The notes under the pieces are model-generated. The model searched no databases and was not told the DNA's origin. It saw nothing but the letters and a program-made list of their open reading frames with translations. The position numbers and the translations under genes are program-made. From Achromobacter sp. ASV32 (GTDB taxonomy: Bacteria > Pseudomonadota > Gammaproteobacteria > Burkholderiales > Burkholderiaceae_B), in contig NZ_JAELTJ010000008.1 in assembly GCF_016428805.1 (NCBI RefSeq), positions 28,279 through 92,278 of the forward strand: DNA of 64,000 nucleotides, written 5' to 3'. This document shows, one piece after another, positions 45,487 through 55,245 of this stretch (its first letter is position 1; each line of letters starts with the position of its first letter).

Positions 45487-47421
45487 TCAGGCTTCGCTTT
45501 GGTCGATCTCTTCCAGCGAGCCTTGCAGTTCCAGCCACTGCTCTTCCAGCGTTTCCATGCGCTTGCCGTGTTCGCCGTGCTCGGCCATGACCTTCTGGCG
45601 TTCGTTGCGGCGTGCGTCCGAATACAGATCGGGGTCGGCGATGATGCCGTCCAATGTGTGCAGCTTGGCACGCAGCTTTTCCATTTCGGATTCCACCTTG
45701 GCCAGCTTGGCTTCCAGCGGTTTGCGCAGGGTGGACAGGCGTTGGCGTTGCTCCGCTTCGGCCCGCCGCTGGGCCTTGCGGTCGACGACGGGTTCACCGC
45801 TCCCGGCGTTCTCGCGCGCGGCGTCCGCGCGTTCACCCGCGTTGCGGGCGGCCAGCCAGTCCCGGTAGTCTTCCAGGTCGCCGTCGAACTCGCGCACGGC
45901 GCCATCGGCGACGATCCAGAAACTGTCCACGGTCGTGCGCAGCAGGTGGCGGTCATGCGAGACCAGCAGCATGCTGCCGCCGAATTCCGCCAGCGCGGCG
46001 GCCAGGGCCTCGCGTGTTTCCACGTCCAGATGGTTGCTGGGTTCGTCCAGCAGCAGCAGGTTGGGCTTTTGCCAGACAATCAGCGACAGTGCCAGGCGGG
46101 CTTTTTCGCCGCCCGACATGGGGCCGACCTTGCTGCTGACCGTATCGCCCGAGAAACCGAAGCCGCCCAGATAGTTGCGCAGCTCCTGCTCGCGTGTTTC
46201 CGGGGCCAGCCGTGCCAGGTGTGCCAGCGGCGTGCTGTCCACATCCAGCATGTCCAACTGGTGCTGGTGGAAGTAGCCGATCGCCAGCCCGCGCGAGGCG
46301 CGGCGCTCGCCGGCCTGCACGGGAATTTCCTCGGCCAGCGTCTTGATCAGCGTGCTCTTGCCCGCGCCGTTCGCGCCCAGCACGCCCACGCGGCTGCCCG
46401 CGCGCACCATCAAAGTCACGTCGCGCAGGATCGGCACGGCGTTGCCCGCGGCGTCCGTATAGCCTGCCGACAGGTGCTCCAGCGTCAGCAGCGGATCCGG
46501 CACCTGCTCGGGCGACGGGATGCGGATGTCGATACCGGCCTCGGCCTGCAGCGGCGCCAGCACCTGCATGCGGGCCAGCGCCTTGACGCGGCTCTGGGCC
46601 TGCTTGGCCTTGGACGCCTTGGCCTTGAAACGGTCGATGAAACCCTGCAGGCGGGCCGCTTCGCGCGTCTGCCGTTCGTATGCGATATTGGTCTGGCGCA
46701 GACGCTCGGCGCGCTGCGTCAGGAAGTCGCCATAGCCGCCGCGATAGCGCACCAGCTTGGCGTGGTCGAAATGCAGGATGGACTTGGCCACCGCGTCCAG
46801 GAACTCGGTGTCGTGCGAGATCAGCATGACGGTGCCCGGATAGGCGGTCAGCCATTTCTCCAGCCACAACATGGCGTCCAGATCCAAGTGGTTGGTGGGC
46901 TCATCCAGCAACAGTAGTTCGGACGGCGCCATCAGCGCGCGCGCCAGCGCCAGGCGCATGCGCCAGCCGCCGGAAAAGCTCGCCACCGGCTGGGTCCACT
47001 CCGCGGGCTTGAAGCCCAGGCCGGCCAGCAGTTGCTCGGCGCGCGAGGCAGCGCTCCAGGCGCCGGCCTCGACCAGCGCCGCTTCGACCTCGGCGATCTG
47101 CGTGCCCTGGTCATCCGTCAGTGTGGCGCGGCGCGCCTGCAAGGCGCGCAGTCCGGTGTCGCCATCGATGACGAATTCGCGGGCAGGGCGGTCGTCGGCA
47201 TGCAGTTCCTGTTCGACGCTGGCGATGCGCCAGCCGGCTGGCAGCGCCAGGTTGCCGGCGTCCAGGTCCAGCGCGCCGGTCAACAGGGCGAACAGGGACG
47301 ACTTGCCGGCGCCGTTCTTGCCCACGATGCCGACGCGCTCGCCCGGATGCACCACGAATTCAGCGTCGTCCAGCAGCACCTTCGTGCCGCGGCGCAGGGT
47401 CAATCCAGTAGCGCGTATCAC
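45487..47421 (-). CDS. yheS: ABC-F ribosome-associated ATPase YheS
   Basis: A 644-residue soluble tandem ABC ATPase that acts on stalled ribosomes. The first cassette has Walker A GKNGAGKSSLFALL and signature ASFSGGWRMRLALARAL; the second has GANGAGKSTLIKTL and MSGGEKARLALSLI. The linker between them is basic (DRFKAKASKAKQAQSRVKAL) and a coiled-coil tail follows. Length matches E. coli YheS (637). The proposed GTG start at 47421 overlaps the prmB stop (GTGA). Confidence 0.9.
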   Translation of the reverse strand: MIRATGLTLRRGTKVLLDDAEFVVHPGERVGIVGKNGAGKSSLFALLTGALDLDAGNLALPAGWRIASVEQELHADDRPAREFVIDGDTGLRALQARRATLTDDQGTQIAEVEAALVEAGAWSAASRAEQLLAGLGFKPAEWTQPVASFSGGWRMRLALARALMAPSELLLLDEPTNHLDLDAMLWLEKWLTAYPGTVMLISHDTEFLDAVAKSILHFDHAKLVRYRGGYGDFLTQRAERLRQTNIAYERQTREAARLQGFIDRFKAKASKAKQAQSRVKALARMQVLAPLQAEAGIDIRIPSPEQVPDPLLTLEHLSAGYTDAAGNAVPILRDVTLMVRAGSRVGVLGANGAGKSTLIKTLAEEIPVQAGERRASRGLAIGYFHQHQLDMLDVDSTPLAHLARLAPETREQELRNYLGGFGFSGDTVSSKVGPMSGGEKARLALSLIVWQKPNLLLLDEPSNHLDVETREALAAALAEFGGSMLLVSHDRHLLRTTVDSFWIVADGAVREFDGDLEDYRDWLAARNAGERADAARENAGSGEPVVDRKAQRRAEAEQRQRLSTLRKPLEAKLAKVESEMEKLRAKLHTLDGIIADPDLYSDARRNERQKVMAEHGEHGKRMETLEEQWLELQGSLEEIDQSEA

Positions 47422-48314
47422 GTCGTCAGTTGCTCGCGGGTCAGCAGCAGAAGCTGGTCGGACGCCTCTGCCGTATCCAGCCACACCGGCGACAGCTCGG
47501 GGAAGGCGGCTTCGAAGAAATCGCGTTCATGGCCGATTTCCAGCACCAGCACACCATTTTCCGACAGAAAACGCGGTGCGGCTTCCAGAATGCGCCGCAC
47601 CAGATCCATGCCATCGGCACCGCCGGCCAGGGCCAGTTGGGGCTCATGGCGGTACTCCTGCGGCAGCGCGTCCATGGAGCCGCTGTTCACATAGGGCGGA
47701 TTGCACACGATCACGTCGTACTGGCGCGCGGGCAGGCTGTCGAACAGATTGCTCTGGTGCAGCGCCAGCCGGTCGGCCAGGCCGTAATCGTCAACGTTGC
47801 GGCGGGCCACGTCCAGCGCGTCCGGCGACACGTCCACGGCGTCCACATGGGCGTACGGGAACGCCATGGCCGCCAGGATGGCCAGGCAGCCCGAGCCAGT
47901 GCACATGTCCAGCACGTTGTCGACGGCCTGCGCGTCCTGCACCCAGGGCGACAGGCCTTCGTCCAGCAGCTCCGCGATGGGCGAGCGCGGCACGATGACG
48001 CGCTTGTCCACGTAGAAGCGATGCCCGCGCAGCCAGGCCTCGTTGGTGAGGTAGGCGGCCGGCACGCGCTCGGTCACGCGGCGGTCGATCAGTTCCAGCA
48101 CACGGTTGCGCTCTTCGCTGAGCACGCGGGCGTCCAGAAAGGGCTCCAGCGTGTCCAGCGGCAGGTGCAACGCGTGCAGGACCAGGTAGACCACCTCGTC
48201 CCAGGCGTTGTCGCTACCGTGACCCAGCGCCACCTCGGCGGCGTTCAGGCGCGATACGCCATAGCGGATCAGGTCGCGCAGGGTCAGCAGTTCTTGGCGG
48301 GCGGATTGATACAT
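47418..48314 (-). CDS. prmB: Ribosomal protein L3 glutamine N5-methyltransferase
   Basis: A 298-residue SAM-dependent enzyme. The catalytic NPPY is in DVIVCNPPYVNSGSMDALPQ, the SAM site in VLDMCTGSGCLAILAAMAFP, and the family-typical YRHEPQLALAGGADGMDLVR distinguishes it from PrmC. It is downstream of dapE and translationally coupled to yheS. Confidence 0.92.
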   Translation of the reverse strand: MYQSARQELLTLRDLIRYGVSRLNAAEVALGHGSDNAWDEVVYLVLHALHLPLDTLEPFLDARVLSEERNRVLELIDRRVTERVPAAYLTNEAWLRGHRFYVDKRVIVPRSPIAELLDEGLSPWVQDAQAVDNVLDMCTGSGCLAILAAMAFPYAHVDAVDVSPDALDVARRNVDDYGLADRLALHQSNLFDSLPARQYDVIVCNPPYVNSGSMDALPQEYRHEPQLALAGGADGMDLVRRILEAAPRFLSENGVLVLEIGHERDFFEAAFPELSPVWLDTAEASDQLLLLTREQLTT

Positions 48315-48325
48315 GAGGGGGCTTT

Positions 48326-49465
<1,140 letters not shown>

Positions 49466-49470
49466 TTACG

Positions 49471-50292
49471 TTACGCCCTCAACAGATCATTGATGCTGGT
49501 CTTGGCGCGCGTTTGCGCGTCGACCCGCTTGACGATCACGGCGCAGGCCAGGCTGTGCGTGCCGTCGGCCGACGGCAGCGAGCCCGGGACCACCACCGAA
49601 CCCGACGGCACGCGGCCGTAGCTGACCTTGCCCGTGGCGCGGTCATAGATCTTGGTGCTTTGCGACAGGTACACGCCCATCGCCAGTACCGAGTTCTCTT
49701 CGACGATCACGCCTTCCACGACTTCCGAGCGGGCGCCGATGAAGCAGTTGTCTTCGATGATGGTGGGGTTGGCTTGCAGCGGTTCGAGCACGCCGCCGAT
49801 ACCGACGCCGCCGGACAGGTGGACGTTCTTGCCGATCTGCGCGCACGAACCGACGGTGGCCCAGGTATCGACCATCGTGCCTTCATCGACGTAGGCGCCG
49901 ATGTTCACGTACGAGGGCATCAACACCACGTTGCGGCCAAGGAAGGCGCCGCGGCGGGCCACGGCGGGCGGCACCACGCGGTAGCCGCCTTGCTTGAACG
50001 CGTTGTCGCCGTATTCCGAGAACTTCAGCGGCACCTTGTCGTAGAACTGCAGGGGAGCCTGGCCCATGATGGCGTTGTCGTACAGCCGGAACGACAGCAG
50101 CACCGCCTTCTTGATCCACTGGTGCACGACCCAGTCGTCATTGATTTTTTCGGCCACGCGCAGGCGGCCCAGATCCAGCCCGTCGATGGTGTGCTCGACG
50201 GCTTCGCGCACTTCGGCGCTGGCGTCGCCAGACGACAGGTTGGCCCGGTCATCCCAGGCTTTTTCGATGGTGGTCTGCAGGTCGAGAGTCAT
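49471..50292 (-). CDS. dapD: Tetrahydrodipicolinate N-succinyltransferase
   Basis: A 273-residue left-handed beta-helix acyltransferase. Hexapeptide repeats are evident ([60 protein letters not shown]). It catalyses the step before DapC in the succinylase branch. dapC, dapD and dapE are consecutive and in pathway order except that DapD acts first. Confidence 0.96.
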   Translation of the reverse strand: MTLDLQTTIEKAWDDRANLSSGDASAEVREAVEHTIDGLDLGRLRVAEKINDDWVVHQWIKKAVLLSFRLYDNAIMGQAPLQFYDKVPLKFSEYGDNAFKQGGYRVVPPAVARRGAFLGRNVVLMPSYVNIGAYVDEGTMVDTWATVGSCAQIGKNVHLSGGVGIGGVLEPLQANPTIIEDNCFIGARSEVVEGVIVEENSVLAMGVYLSQSTKIYDRATGKVSYGRVPSGSVVVPGSLPSADGTHSLACAVIVKRVDAQTRAKTSINDLLRA

Positions 50293-50317
50293 AACGGGTC
50301 AGCTTTTCAAAGGTTGA

Positions 50318-51514
50318 TCAAACAGAAGTATTTACAAAATGGGCAATGCGTTCGGCCGCCTGCACGCAATCGGCCAACGGCGCCACCAGCGCCAGCCGGA
50401 TGCGGCCTTGCCCCGGATTCACGCCGTGCGCGTCGCGGGCCAGGAAACTGCCCGGCAGCACGGTAACACCTGTGCGGCCGTAGAGGTCACGGGCAAACGC
50501 CGTATCGGACCCCGGCGTGGCCGCCCACAGGTAAAACGATGCCTGCGGCCGGGACACGTCCAGCACGTTTTGCAAAATGGGCAGCACCGCCTCGAATTTT
50601 TCCCGATACAGGCGCCGGTTGTCCTTGACGTGGGCCTCATCCGTCCATGCCGCGACACTGGCCGCCGACACGATCGGGCTCATGGCGCTGCCATGATACG
50701 TGCGATACAGCAGGAAGCGGCCGATCAGCGCGGCGTCGCCCGCCACGAAACCCGACCGCAGCCCCGGCACATTGGAGCGCTTGGACAGGCTGGAGAACGC
50801 CACCAGGTTGCGGTAGTCGTTGCGGCCCAGGCGCCGCGCCGCCTGCAGACCGCCCAGCGGCGGATTGCCTTCGTCCAGGTAGATCTCGGAATAGCACTCG
50901 TCCGACGCGATCACGAAGCCATGACGGTCCGACAGGGCGAACAGGTCCTCCCATTCGTCCAGCGTCATCACATTGCCGGCCGGGTTCCCCGGCGAGCACA
51001 CGAACACCAGCCGCGTCTTCTTCCAGACCTCGTCCGGCACCTGGTTCCAGTCGCAGGCGAAATTGCGCAGCGCGTCGGCATTGACGTAGTAGGGCGTGGC
51101 CCCGGCCAGCAGCGTCGCGCCTTCGTAGATCTGGTAGAACGGGTTGGGACAGATCACCACCGACCCGGCCGATGGGTCGATCACCGTCTGCGTAAAGGCG
51201 AACAGCGCCTCGCGCGATCCCAGCGCCGGCAGCACCTGGGTCTCGGGATCCGGCGCCGGAATGCTGTAGCGCCGCGCCAGCCACTCGGAGATCGCGCGGC
51301 GCAGGGCAGGGTCGCCCTTGGTCGACGGGTACACCGACAACCCGCCCAGATGGTCGCAGATCGCCTGCCCGACGCGCGCCGGCGCGGCGTGCTTGGGCTC
51401 GCCAATCGACAGATTGATGGGCGTCAGGCCGTCCGGCTGCGAGCGGGCCGAGGCCAGCAACGCCCGCAATTTTTCGAACGGGTAGGGGTGTAAAGCATCG
51501 AGGCGCGGATTCAT
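50318..51514 (-). CDS. dapC: N-succinyldiaminopimelate aminotransferase
   Basis: A 398-residue class-I PLP aminotransferase. The cofactor Lys is in AFSSLSKRSNVPGLRSGFVA, the family's NPGNP-type motif appears as VCSPGNPAGNVMTLDEWEDL. The start MNPRLDALHPYPFEKLRALL is preferred over an ATG six codons upstream. It lies directly upstream of dapD and dapE, which supports the DAP role over other aminotransferases. Confidence 0.92.
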   Translation of the reverse strand: MNPRLDALHPYPFEKLRALLASARSQPDGLTPINLSIGEPKHAAPARVGQAICDHLGGLSVYPSTKGDPALRRAISEWLARRYSIPAPDPETQVLPALGSREALFAFTQTVIDPSAGSVVICPNPFYQIYEGATLLAGATPYYVNADALRNFACDWNQVPDEVWKKTRLVFVCSPGNPAGNVMTLDEWEDLFALSDRHGFVIASDECYSEIYLDEGNPPLGGLQAARRLGRNDYRNLVAFSSLSKRSNVPGLRSGFVAGDAALIGRFLLYRTYHGSAMSPIVSAASVAAWTDEAHVKDNRRLYREKFEAVLPILQNVLDVSRPQASFYLWAATPGSDTAFARDLYGRTGVTVLPGSFLARDAHGVNPGQGRIRLALVAPLADCVQAAERIAHFVNTSV

Positions 51515-51559
51515 GACGCAAGATTTTAACAAGCAAGCTACAATAGCGGGCTTGGCTTT

Positions 51560-51646
51560 GCGAAGGTGGCGAAATTGGTAGACGCACCAGGTTTAGGTCC
51601 TGACGCCGTAACAGGTGTAGGGGTTCGAGTCCCCTCCTTCGCACCA
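51560..51646 (+). tRNA. tRNA-Leu (anticodon UAG)
   Basis: An 87-base tRNA with acceptor stem GCGAAGG / CCTTCGC, an encoded CCA end, a long class-II variable arm and T-loop GGTTCGAGTCCC. The anticodon loop TTTAGGT gives TAG, which reads CUN leucine codons. The 3' end is the probable prophage attachment site. Confidence 0.95.
51620..51646 (+). other. Probable attachment site attL (tRNA 3' end)
   Basis: The T-arm and acceptor 3' strand, from about GGTTCGAGTCCCC to the CCA, is the usual core for tRNA-targeting tyrosine integrases, and the integrase gene lies 170 bases further. The matching copy should be at the other prophage end, outside this window, so the exact core is not proven. Confidence 0.55.
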
Positions 51647-51665
51647 CGTATTACCTGACACTGTT

Positions 51666-51803
51666 TTGGCGTTACGCCAACAATGTCATACAACCCCCGA
51701 GGATTCGAGTGCCTCGGGGGTTTTCTTTTGCCAACAGCTTTGACATCCACCCATTAAATCGCCTACTTTGCTACGCCAAATCCACGCCAGGATTTACGCC
51801 AAA
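51666..51803 (+). repeat. TACGCCAA repeats, candidate integrase arm-binding sites
   Basis: TACGCCAA occurs at 51673-51680, 51772-51779 and 51795-51802, and the first copy is part of the perfect dyad TTGGCGTTACGCCAA (51666-51680). All lie between the tRNA end and the integrase start, where integrase arm sites and excisionase sites are expected. Confidence 0.45.
51692..51726 (+). terminator. Intrinsic terminator downstream of tRNA-Leu
   Basis: AACCCCCGAGG / CCTCGGGGGTT (11 bp) with a 9-base loop, followed by TTTTCTTTT. It probably ends tRNA transcription and insulates the integrase from it. Confidence 0.85.
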
Positions 51804-51813
51804 GAGGACGAAA

Positions 51814-52803
51814 TTGGGTACTTTTCGCAAGCGCGGGGACACATGGCGCGCCGAGGTCAGCAAAGGCGGCACTAGGGAGAGCAAGACGTTTGCCACCAAG
51901 CGGGAGGCCCAGGAATGGGCAGCCAGCCGGGAAACCGAGCTGGCAACCACCGCCGTGGGCGGGATCGTCGTCAAGACGCTGGCCCAGGTCCTGGAGCGTT
52001 TCCGGGATGAGGTGTCGCCCAAGAACAAGGGCCACCGCTGGGAACGCGTGCGAATCGATCGCTTCCTGAAGGACGAGCCGGAACTGTGCGCCAAACCTAT
52101 CCACGCCGTCACCACGGTGGATCTGGCGGCCTGGCGCGACAAACGGCTGGCCCAGGTGCAGCCCACATCCTGCCGGCGCGATATCGCCCTCCTGCGCGCG
52201 GCCTGGGGCTACGCCAGGAAGGAATGGCACAACGTCAAGGATGACGCTTGGCTGGCGCTGACCATGCCGTCCAAGGGGCGCCACCGCGAGCGCATTTATA
52301 CCCAGGAAGAAATAGACCGGATCGTGCTGGCACTGGGGTGGGAAGAAGGCAAGCCCGTCGAAGACAAGCGCCACCAGACCGCGGTGGCGTTCCTCCTTTC
52401 CCTGGAGACGGCGATGCGGTCCGGCGAGCTGCTGTCCCTGGAGCGGGCCCAGGTTGACCTGAAAAAGCAGGTGGCCCAGTTGGACCAGACCAAGAACGGA
52501 GACCGGCGCGCTGTGCCGCTGTCGAAGCGGGCAGTTGCGCTGTTCAAGGCGCTGAAGGATGTGGACAAGGAGCGGATGTTCACTCTGACCGGCGCGCTAC
52601 GTGACGTGTACTTCCGGCATGCCAAGGCCCTGGCCGAGGTGGAGGGCGCAACCTTCCATGACGCCCGGGCCACGGCGCTGACGCGGCTGGCCAAGAAGCT
52701 GAGCATCCTGGAACTGGCGCGGATGGTGGGTCACCGGGATCCGCGCAGCCTCATGATTTATTACAGAGAAAGCGCGTCGGACATCGCGCGAAAACTAGAC
52801 TGA
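51814..52803 (+). CDS. int: Phage tyrosine integrase
   Basis: A 329-residue site-specific recombinase starting at TTG (51814) with AGAGGA six bases before it; there is no suitable ATG. N-terminal arm-binding domain MGTFRKRGDTWRAEVSKGG, a core-binding SAM-like domain from ~55 to 150, and the catalytic domain with Arg202 (ETAMRSGELLS), Lys227, His282 and Arg285 (FHDARATALT), His307 (MVGHRDPRS) and Tyr316/317. The position behind tRNA-Leu fits integration there. Confidence 0.93.
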   Translation: MGTFRKRGDTWRAEVSKGGTRESKTFATKREAQEWAASRETELATTAVGGIVVKTLAQVLERFRDEVSPKNKGHRWERVRIDRFLKDEPELCAKPIHAVTTVDLAAWRDKRLAQVQPTSCRRDIALLRAAWGYARKEWHNVKDDAWLALTMPSKGRHRERIYTQEEIDRIVLALGWEEGKPVEDKRHQTAVAFLLSLETAMRSGELLSLERAQVDLKKQVAQLDQTKNGDRRAVPLSKRAVALFKALKDVDKERMFTLTGALRDVYFRHAKALAEVEGATFHDARATALTRLAKKLSILELARMVGHRDPRSLMIYYRESASDIARKLD

Positions 52804-52811
52804 GGTTTGGC

Positions 52812-53489
52812 ATGATCATTCTGCGCTTTGTAGCTCTGTTCTGGCATGGTGGCATCAAACAGAGATGGGGCATGGCTCTCGAAGCGGCTCGGCTTTCGCT
52901 CATTCATAAGCAACGGGTGGCTGAAGTCGGGCGCCATTGGAACGAGGTCGCGAAACTGCAACGACAAGGGCTGACGCAGGACGATGGTCCGTTGCTTGAC
53001 GCGGTCGCCGACGCCTATATGGCCCAAGATCTTGCGCGCGTCATCGAAACAGAAAGACTACTGCTGAAGGCCACCATATGCCAGGCAAATGGTATCCCGC
53101 CCAAAAGGACGGGCGAGTTCTATTCGCGCATGGATTGGGACGATGACCAAGACCAGCCGTTCTACCTGACCGACAGTGGCATCCTGAAGGTGCGCGCAGC
53201 AATCTCAGAAGCCGAAAGGCGCAAGCGCGAGCGCCTCAGCTTTTGGGCGGCGATCTTGTTTGGCCTGGTTGGATCGACAACAGGATTGGTCAGTGCATTC
53301 GTGTCGCGCAGCAATCAAGACACCTCAAAAATTGAAGTTGTGCTACGAGACGCGGTTCAATCACAGCCGTTGTCGCCGGCCATCTGGCGCAACCCGGCGA
53401 CTTTCGATCCAATCCAGCACTTCTTCCTCTTTCCATCGGCGGGCGCCTCCAAACAAGAATGGACGGGGGAAGTCCGCACGCTTCGTTAG
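52812..53489 (+). CDS. Prophage membrane-anchored protein of unknown function; 3' end possibly disrupted
   Basis: A 225-residue protein following integrase by eight bases. It is mostly hydrophilic helix (VAEVGRHWNEVAKLQRQGLT), with one membrane segment at about 143-165 (SFWAAILFGLVGSTTGLVSA). The last ~40 residues are encoded on the strand opposite to the AlpA-like gene and look like an antisense shadow, so the original C terminus may have been lost. A later start at 52872 (MALEAARLSL) is possible. No domain recognised. Confidence 0.5.
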   Translation: MIILRFVALFWHGGIKQRWGMALEAARLSLIHKQRVAEVGRHWNEVAKLQRQGLTQDDGPLLDAVADAYMAQDLARVIETERLLLKATICQANGIPPKRTGEFYSRMDWDDDQDQPFYLTDSGILKVRAAISEAERRKRERLSFWAAILFGLVGSTTGLVSAFVSRSNQDTSKIEVVLRDAVQSQPLSPAIWRNPATFDPIQHFFLFPSAGASKQEWTGEVRTLR

Positions 53490-53564
53490 ACGATCACGAA
53501 CATGGTCAGGGTTGAGATGCAGGCGTTCCGCGATCTCGGCGTGGCTTACGAATCGGTCTTGCAT
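53361..53564 (-). CDS. AlpA/excisionase-like helix-turn-helix protein
   Basis: A 67-residue MerR/HTH-17-type DNA-binding protein. RFVSHAEIAERLHLNPDHVR gives the helix-turn-helix and ARRWKEEEVLDWIESRRVAP the wing and C-terminal helix, as in AlpA and phage excisionases. ATG at 53564 overlaps the methyltransferase stop (TGATG) with AAGGAG five bases upstream. Likely role: excision or activation of integrase expression. Confidence 0.8.
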   Translation of the reverse strand: MQDRFVSHAEIAERLHLNPDHVRDRLTKRADFPRPFLFGGARRWKEEEVLDWIESRRVAPDGRRQRL

Positions 53565-54058
53565 CACATCTCCTTCTTATCGGTGTCGGCTGGCTTTATG
53601 AAGGTCAGCCAGTGGGTCTTTTCGCGCTTGCCGGACTTGTGGCCAAACAGCGGCCGGTGATCGGTAAGGGCCAGGATCTGGCTGACCGGGATTTGGACCT
53701 CGGCCCACTTGAAGATCAGCACGCCGGCCGGCTTGAGCACGCGGAAGCATTCGGTCAAGCCGCGCCGCAGGTCGTCCTGCCAGTCGTCGCCGAGGATTCC
53801 GTACTTGGCACGCAGCCAGGAATCCCGGCCAGCGCGGCGAAGGTGGGGAGGGTCGAACACCACCAAGCTGAACGTGTCCGCGGCGAAGGGAATCGCGCGG
53901 AAGTCCATATTCAGGTCCGGCGTGATGTTGAAGGCCCGGCCGTCGCACAGGGTGTGTTCCTCGCTGCGAATGTCGCCGAACAGGGCGCGCTGATCCTGGC
54001 GGTCGAACCACATCATGCGGCCGCCACAGCAGGGATCCAGAATCGTCGCTTCAGCCAT
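53564..54058 (-). CDS. Phage SAM-dependent methyltransferase
   Basis: A 164-residue class-I methyltransferase. ILDPCCGGRMMWFDRQDQRA is the SAM-binding motif I and FSLVVFDPPHLRRAG the catalytic DPPH motif of DNA amino-methyltransferases. AGGAGG precedes the ATG. Its small size lacks a large target-recognition domain, typical of phage anti-restriction methylases. Target is unknown. Confidence 0.82.
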   Translation of the reverse strand: MAEATILDPCCGGRMMWFDRQDQRALFGDIRSEEHTLCDGRAFNITPDLNMDFRAIPFAADTFSLVVFDPPHLRRAGRDSWLRAKYGILGDDWQDDLRRGLTECFRVLKPAGVLIFKWAEVQIPVSQILALTDHRPLFGHKSGKREKTHWLTFIKPADTDKKEM

Positions 54059-54368
54059 GGGCGCCTCCTTCCTCGGTGGGCTGGGTGGGCAGATCAAGGC
54101 TTGCCGTATGCGGGCATGGCGGCTCCGGCAGGCGTTCGCCCTTCGGCACGTAAGCCATGCAGAAGCAACCATCTGCCTCCGTCCGGCGCCATTCGACGGC
54201 CTCGCCACGGAATGACCGCGCCAGGATGTCGCAGTCCTCGTCCTGATCGCGCTCGCAGTTGCCGCAGACGTCAGCGACGAACGAGTAGCCCACGGTTCCA
54301 TTGCTCGGCTTCCACTGTTCGCCCGGAAGTTCTGCCGGCAGGATGAAAGCGGTTATCTGGCTGCCCAT
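54051..54368 (-). CDS. Prophage protein of unknown function
   Basis: A 105-residue protein with two cysteine pairs (DVCGNCERDQDEDCDILARS and DGCFCMAYVP), possibly a small metal-binding protein. It overlaps the methyltransferase start by eight bases and the preceding gene by four, so it belongs to the leftward early operon. Confidence 0.65.
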   Translation of the reverse strand: MGSQITAFILPAELPGEQWKPSNGTVGYSFVADVCGNCERDQDEDCDILARSFRGEAVEWRRTEADGCFCMAYVPKGERLPEPPCPHTASLDLPTQPTEEGGAHG

Positions 54369-55180
54369 CAGCGTTCCCCTTGTTCGGTCTGGGTGGCAGA
54401 AAGGGCGGCGCGGATAATCTCAACGACCTTCTGTCGACGGTGGTCATTGAGCCCCGGCAGCCCGAAGTCGTAGATGTCAATGCCGCTGCCGAATTCGTCA
54501 AGCGCCTGGTAGACAGCGACGCACTGCGCCTCCGTCACTTCGGCGCGCTGCTGGCCGCCGTCCTTGTCCGCCTGGGGAAGACAGTCAGCGAATTCGGGGC
54601 GCTGGGCCAACTGCGCAAAGAGCGTATCGGCGGTCAGGCCAAGGCGATCCGCTTCGGCGCAGAACTCGGCCACCGACATGACCGGCTTGCGCACCGGCTC
54701 CCCGGCTACAGGGGCGCTTGCCAGGGCGGCGTGGCGAGACCATTCAGCAAGCGCGGCCTTGAAGTGCTCGGCGTACCCTTTTTCATCTGCGCCCCAGCGC
54801 AGCAGGCTTTCTTCGCCCCATATCCCATCATCGTCAGGCTCAGGCGTTGTCGGCACGGACAATACAAGCTCGACTTGGCTTAGGCAGTTTGCGCGGCGAA
54901 TTACGTTACCGAGGCACACCATCAAAGTGCTGGGGTTACGCGCCAAGACACCGATACCGAACCGGTCATAGACCTGCGTGAGCGTATCGGCCGTCCGCTC
55001 GCCGGCCACAGGGGCGCGCAGCTTGGACAGCACGGCGGCTTCAATCTCACGAATGCAAAGCTCGGCGCTGCCGGCATTCACGCCGAAGATGCAGAACCAA
55101 TCTTTATAGAGTTCGCCCACTTCTTCGCGGGTGAGGACGGAGTGGCGATGTGCCGCTTGGGCGGCTGTGCGGTTGGTCAT
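54368..55180 (-). CDS. Prophage protein of unknown function
   Basis: A 270-residue soluble acidic protein starting MTNRTAAQAAHRHSVLTREE. Two short repeats of the kind APVAGE (KLRAPVAGERTADTL and ASAPVAGEPVRKPVM) split it into three helical parts, suggesting a modular early protein seen in phages of this group. No catalytic motif recognised. Confidence 0.65.
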   Translation of the reverse strand: MTNRTAAQAAHRHSVLTREEVGELYKDWFCIFGVNAGSAELCIREIEAAVLSKLRAPVAGERTADTLTQVYDRFGIGVLARNPSTLMVCLGNVIRRANCLSQVELVLSVPTTPEPDDDGIWGEESLLRWGADEKGYAEHFKAALAEWSRHAALASAPVAGEPVRKPVMSVAEFCAEADRLGLTADTLFAQLAQRPEFADCLPQADKDGGQQRAEVTEAQCVAVYQALDEFGSGIDIYDFGLPGLNDHRRQKVVEIIRAALSATQTEQGER

Positions 55181-55245
55181 GGTCGGAGTCCTGCTGTATG
55201 GAGTACGATCGCGATGCCCACAAGAGGGCCGTGGCGAGGATGGCA

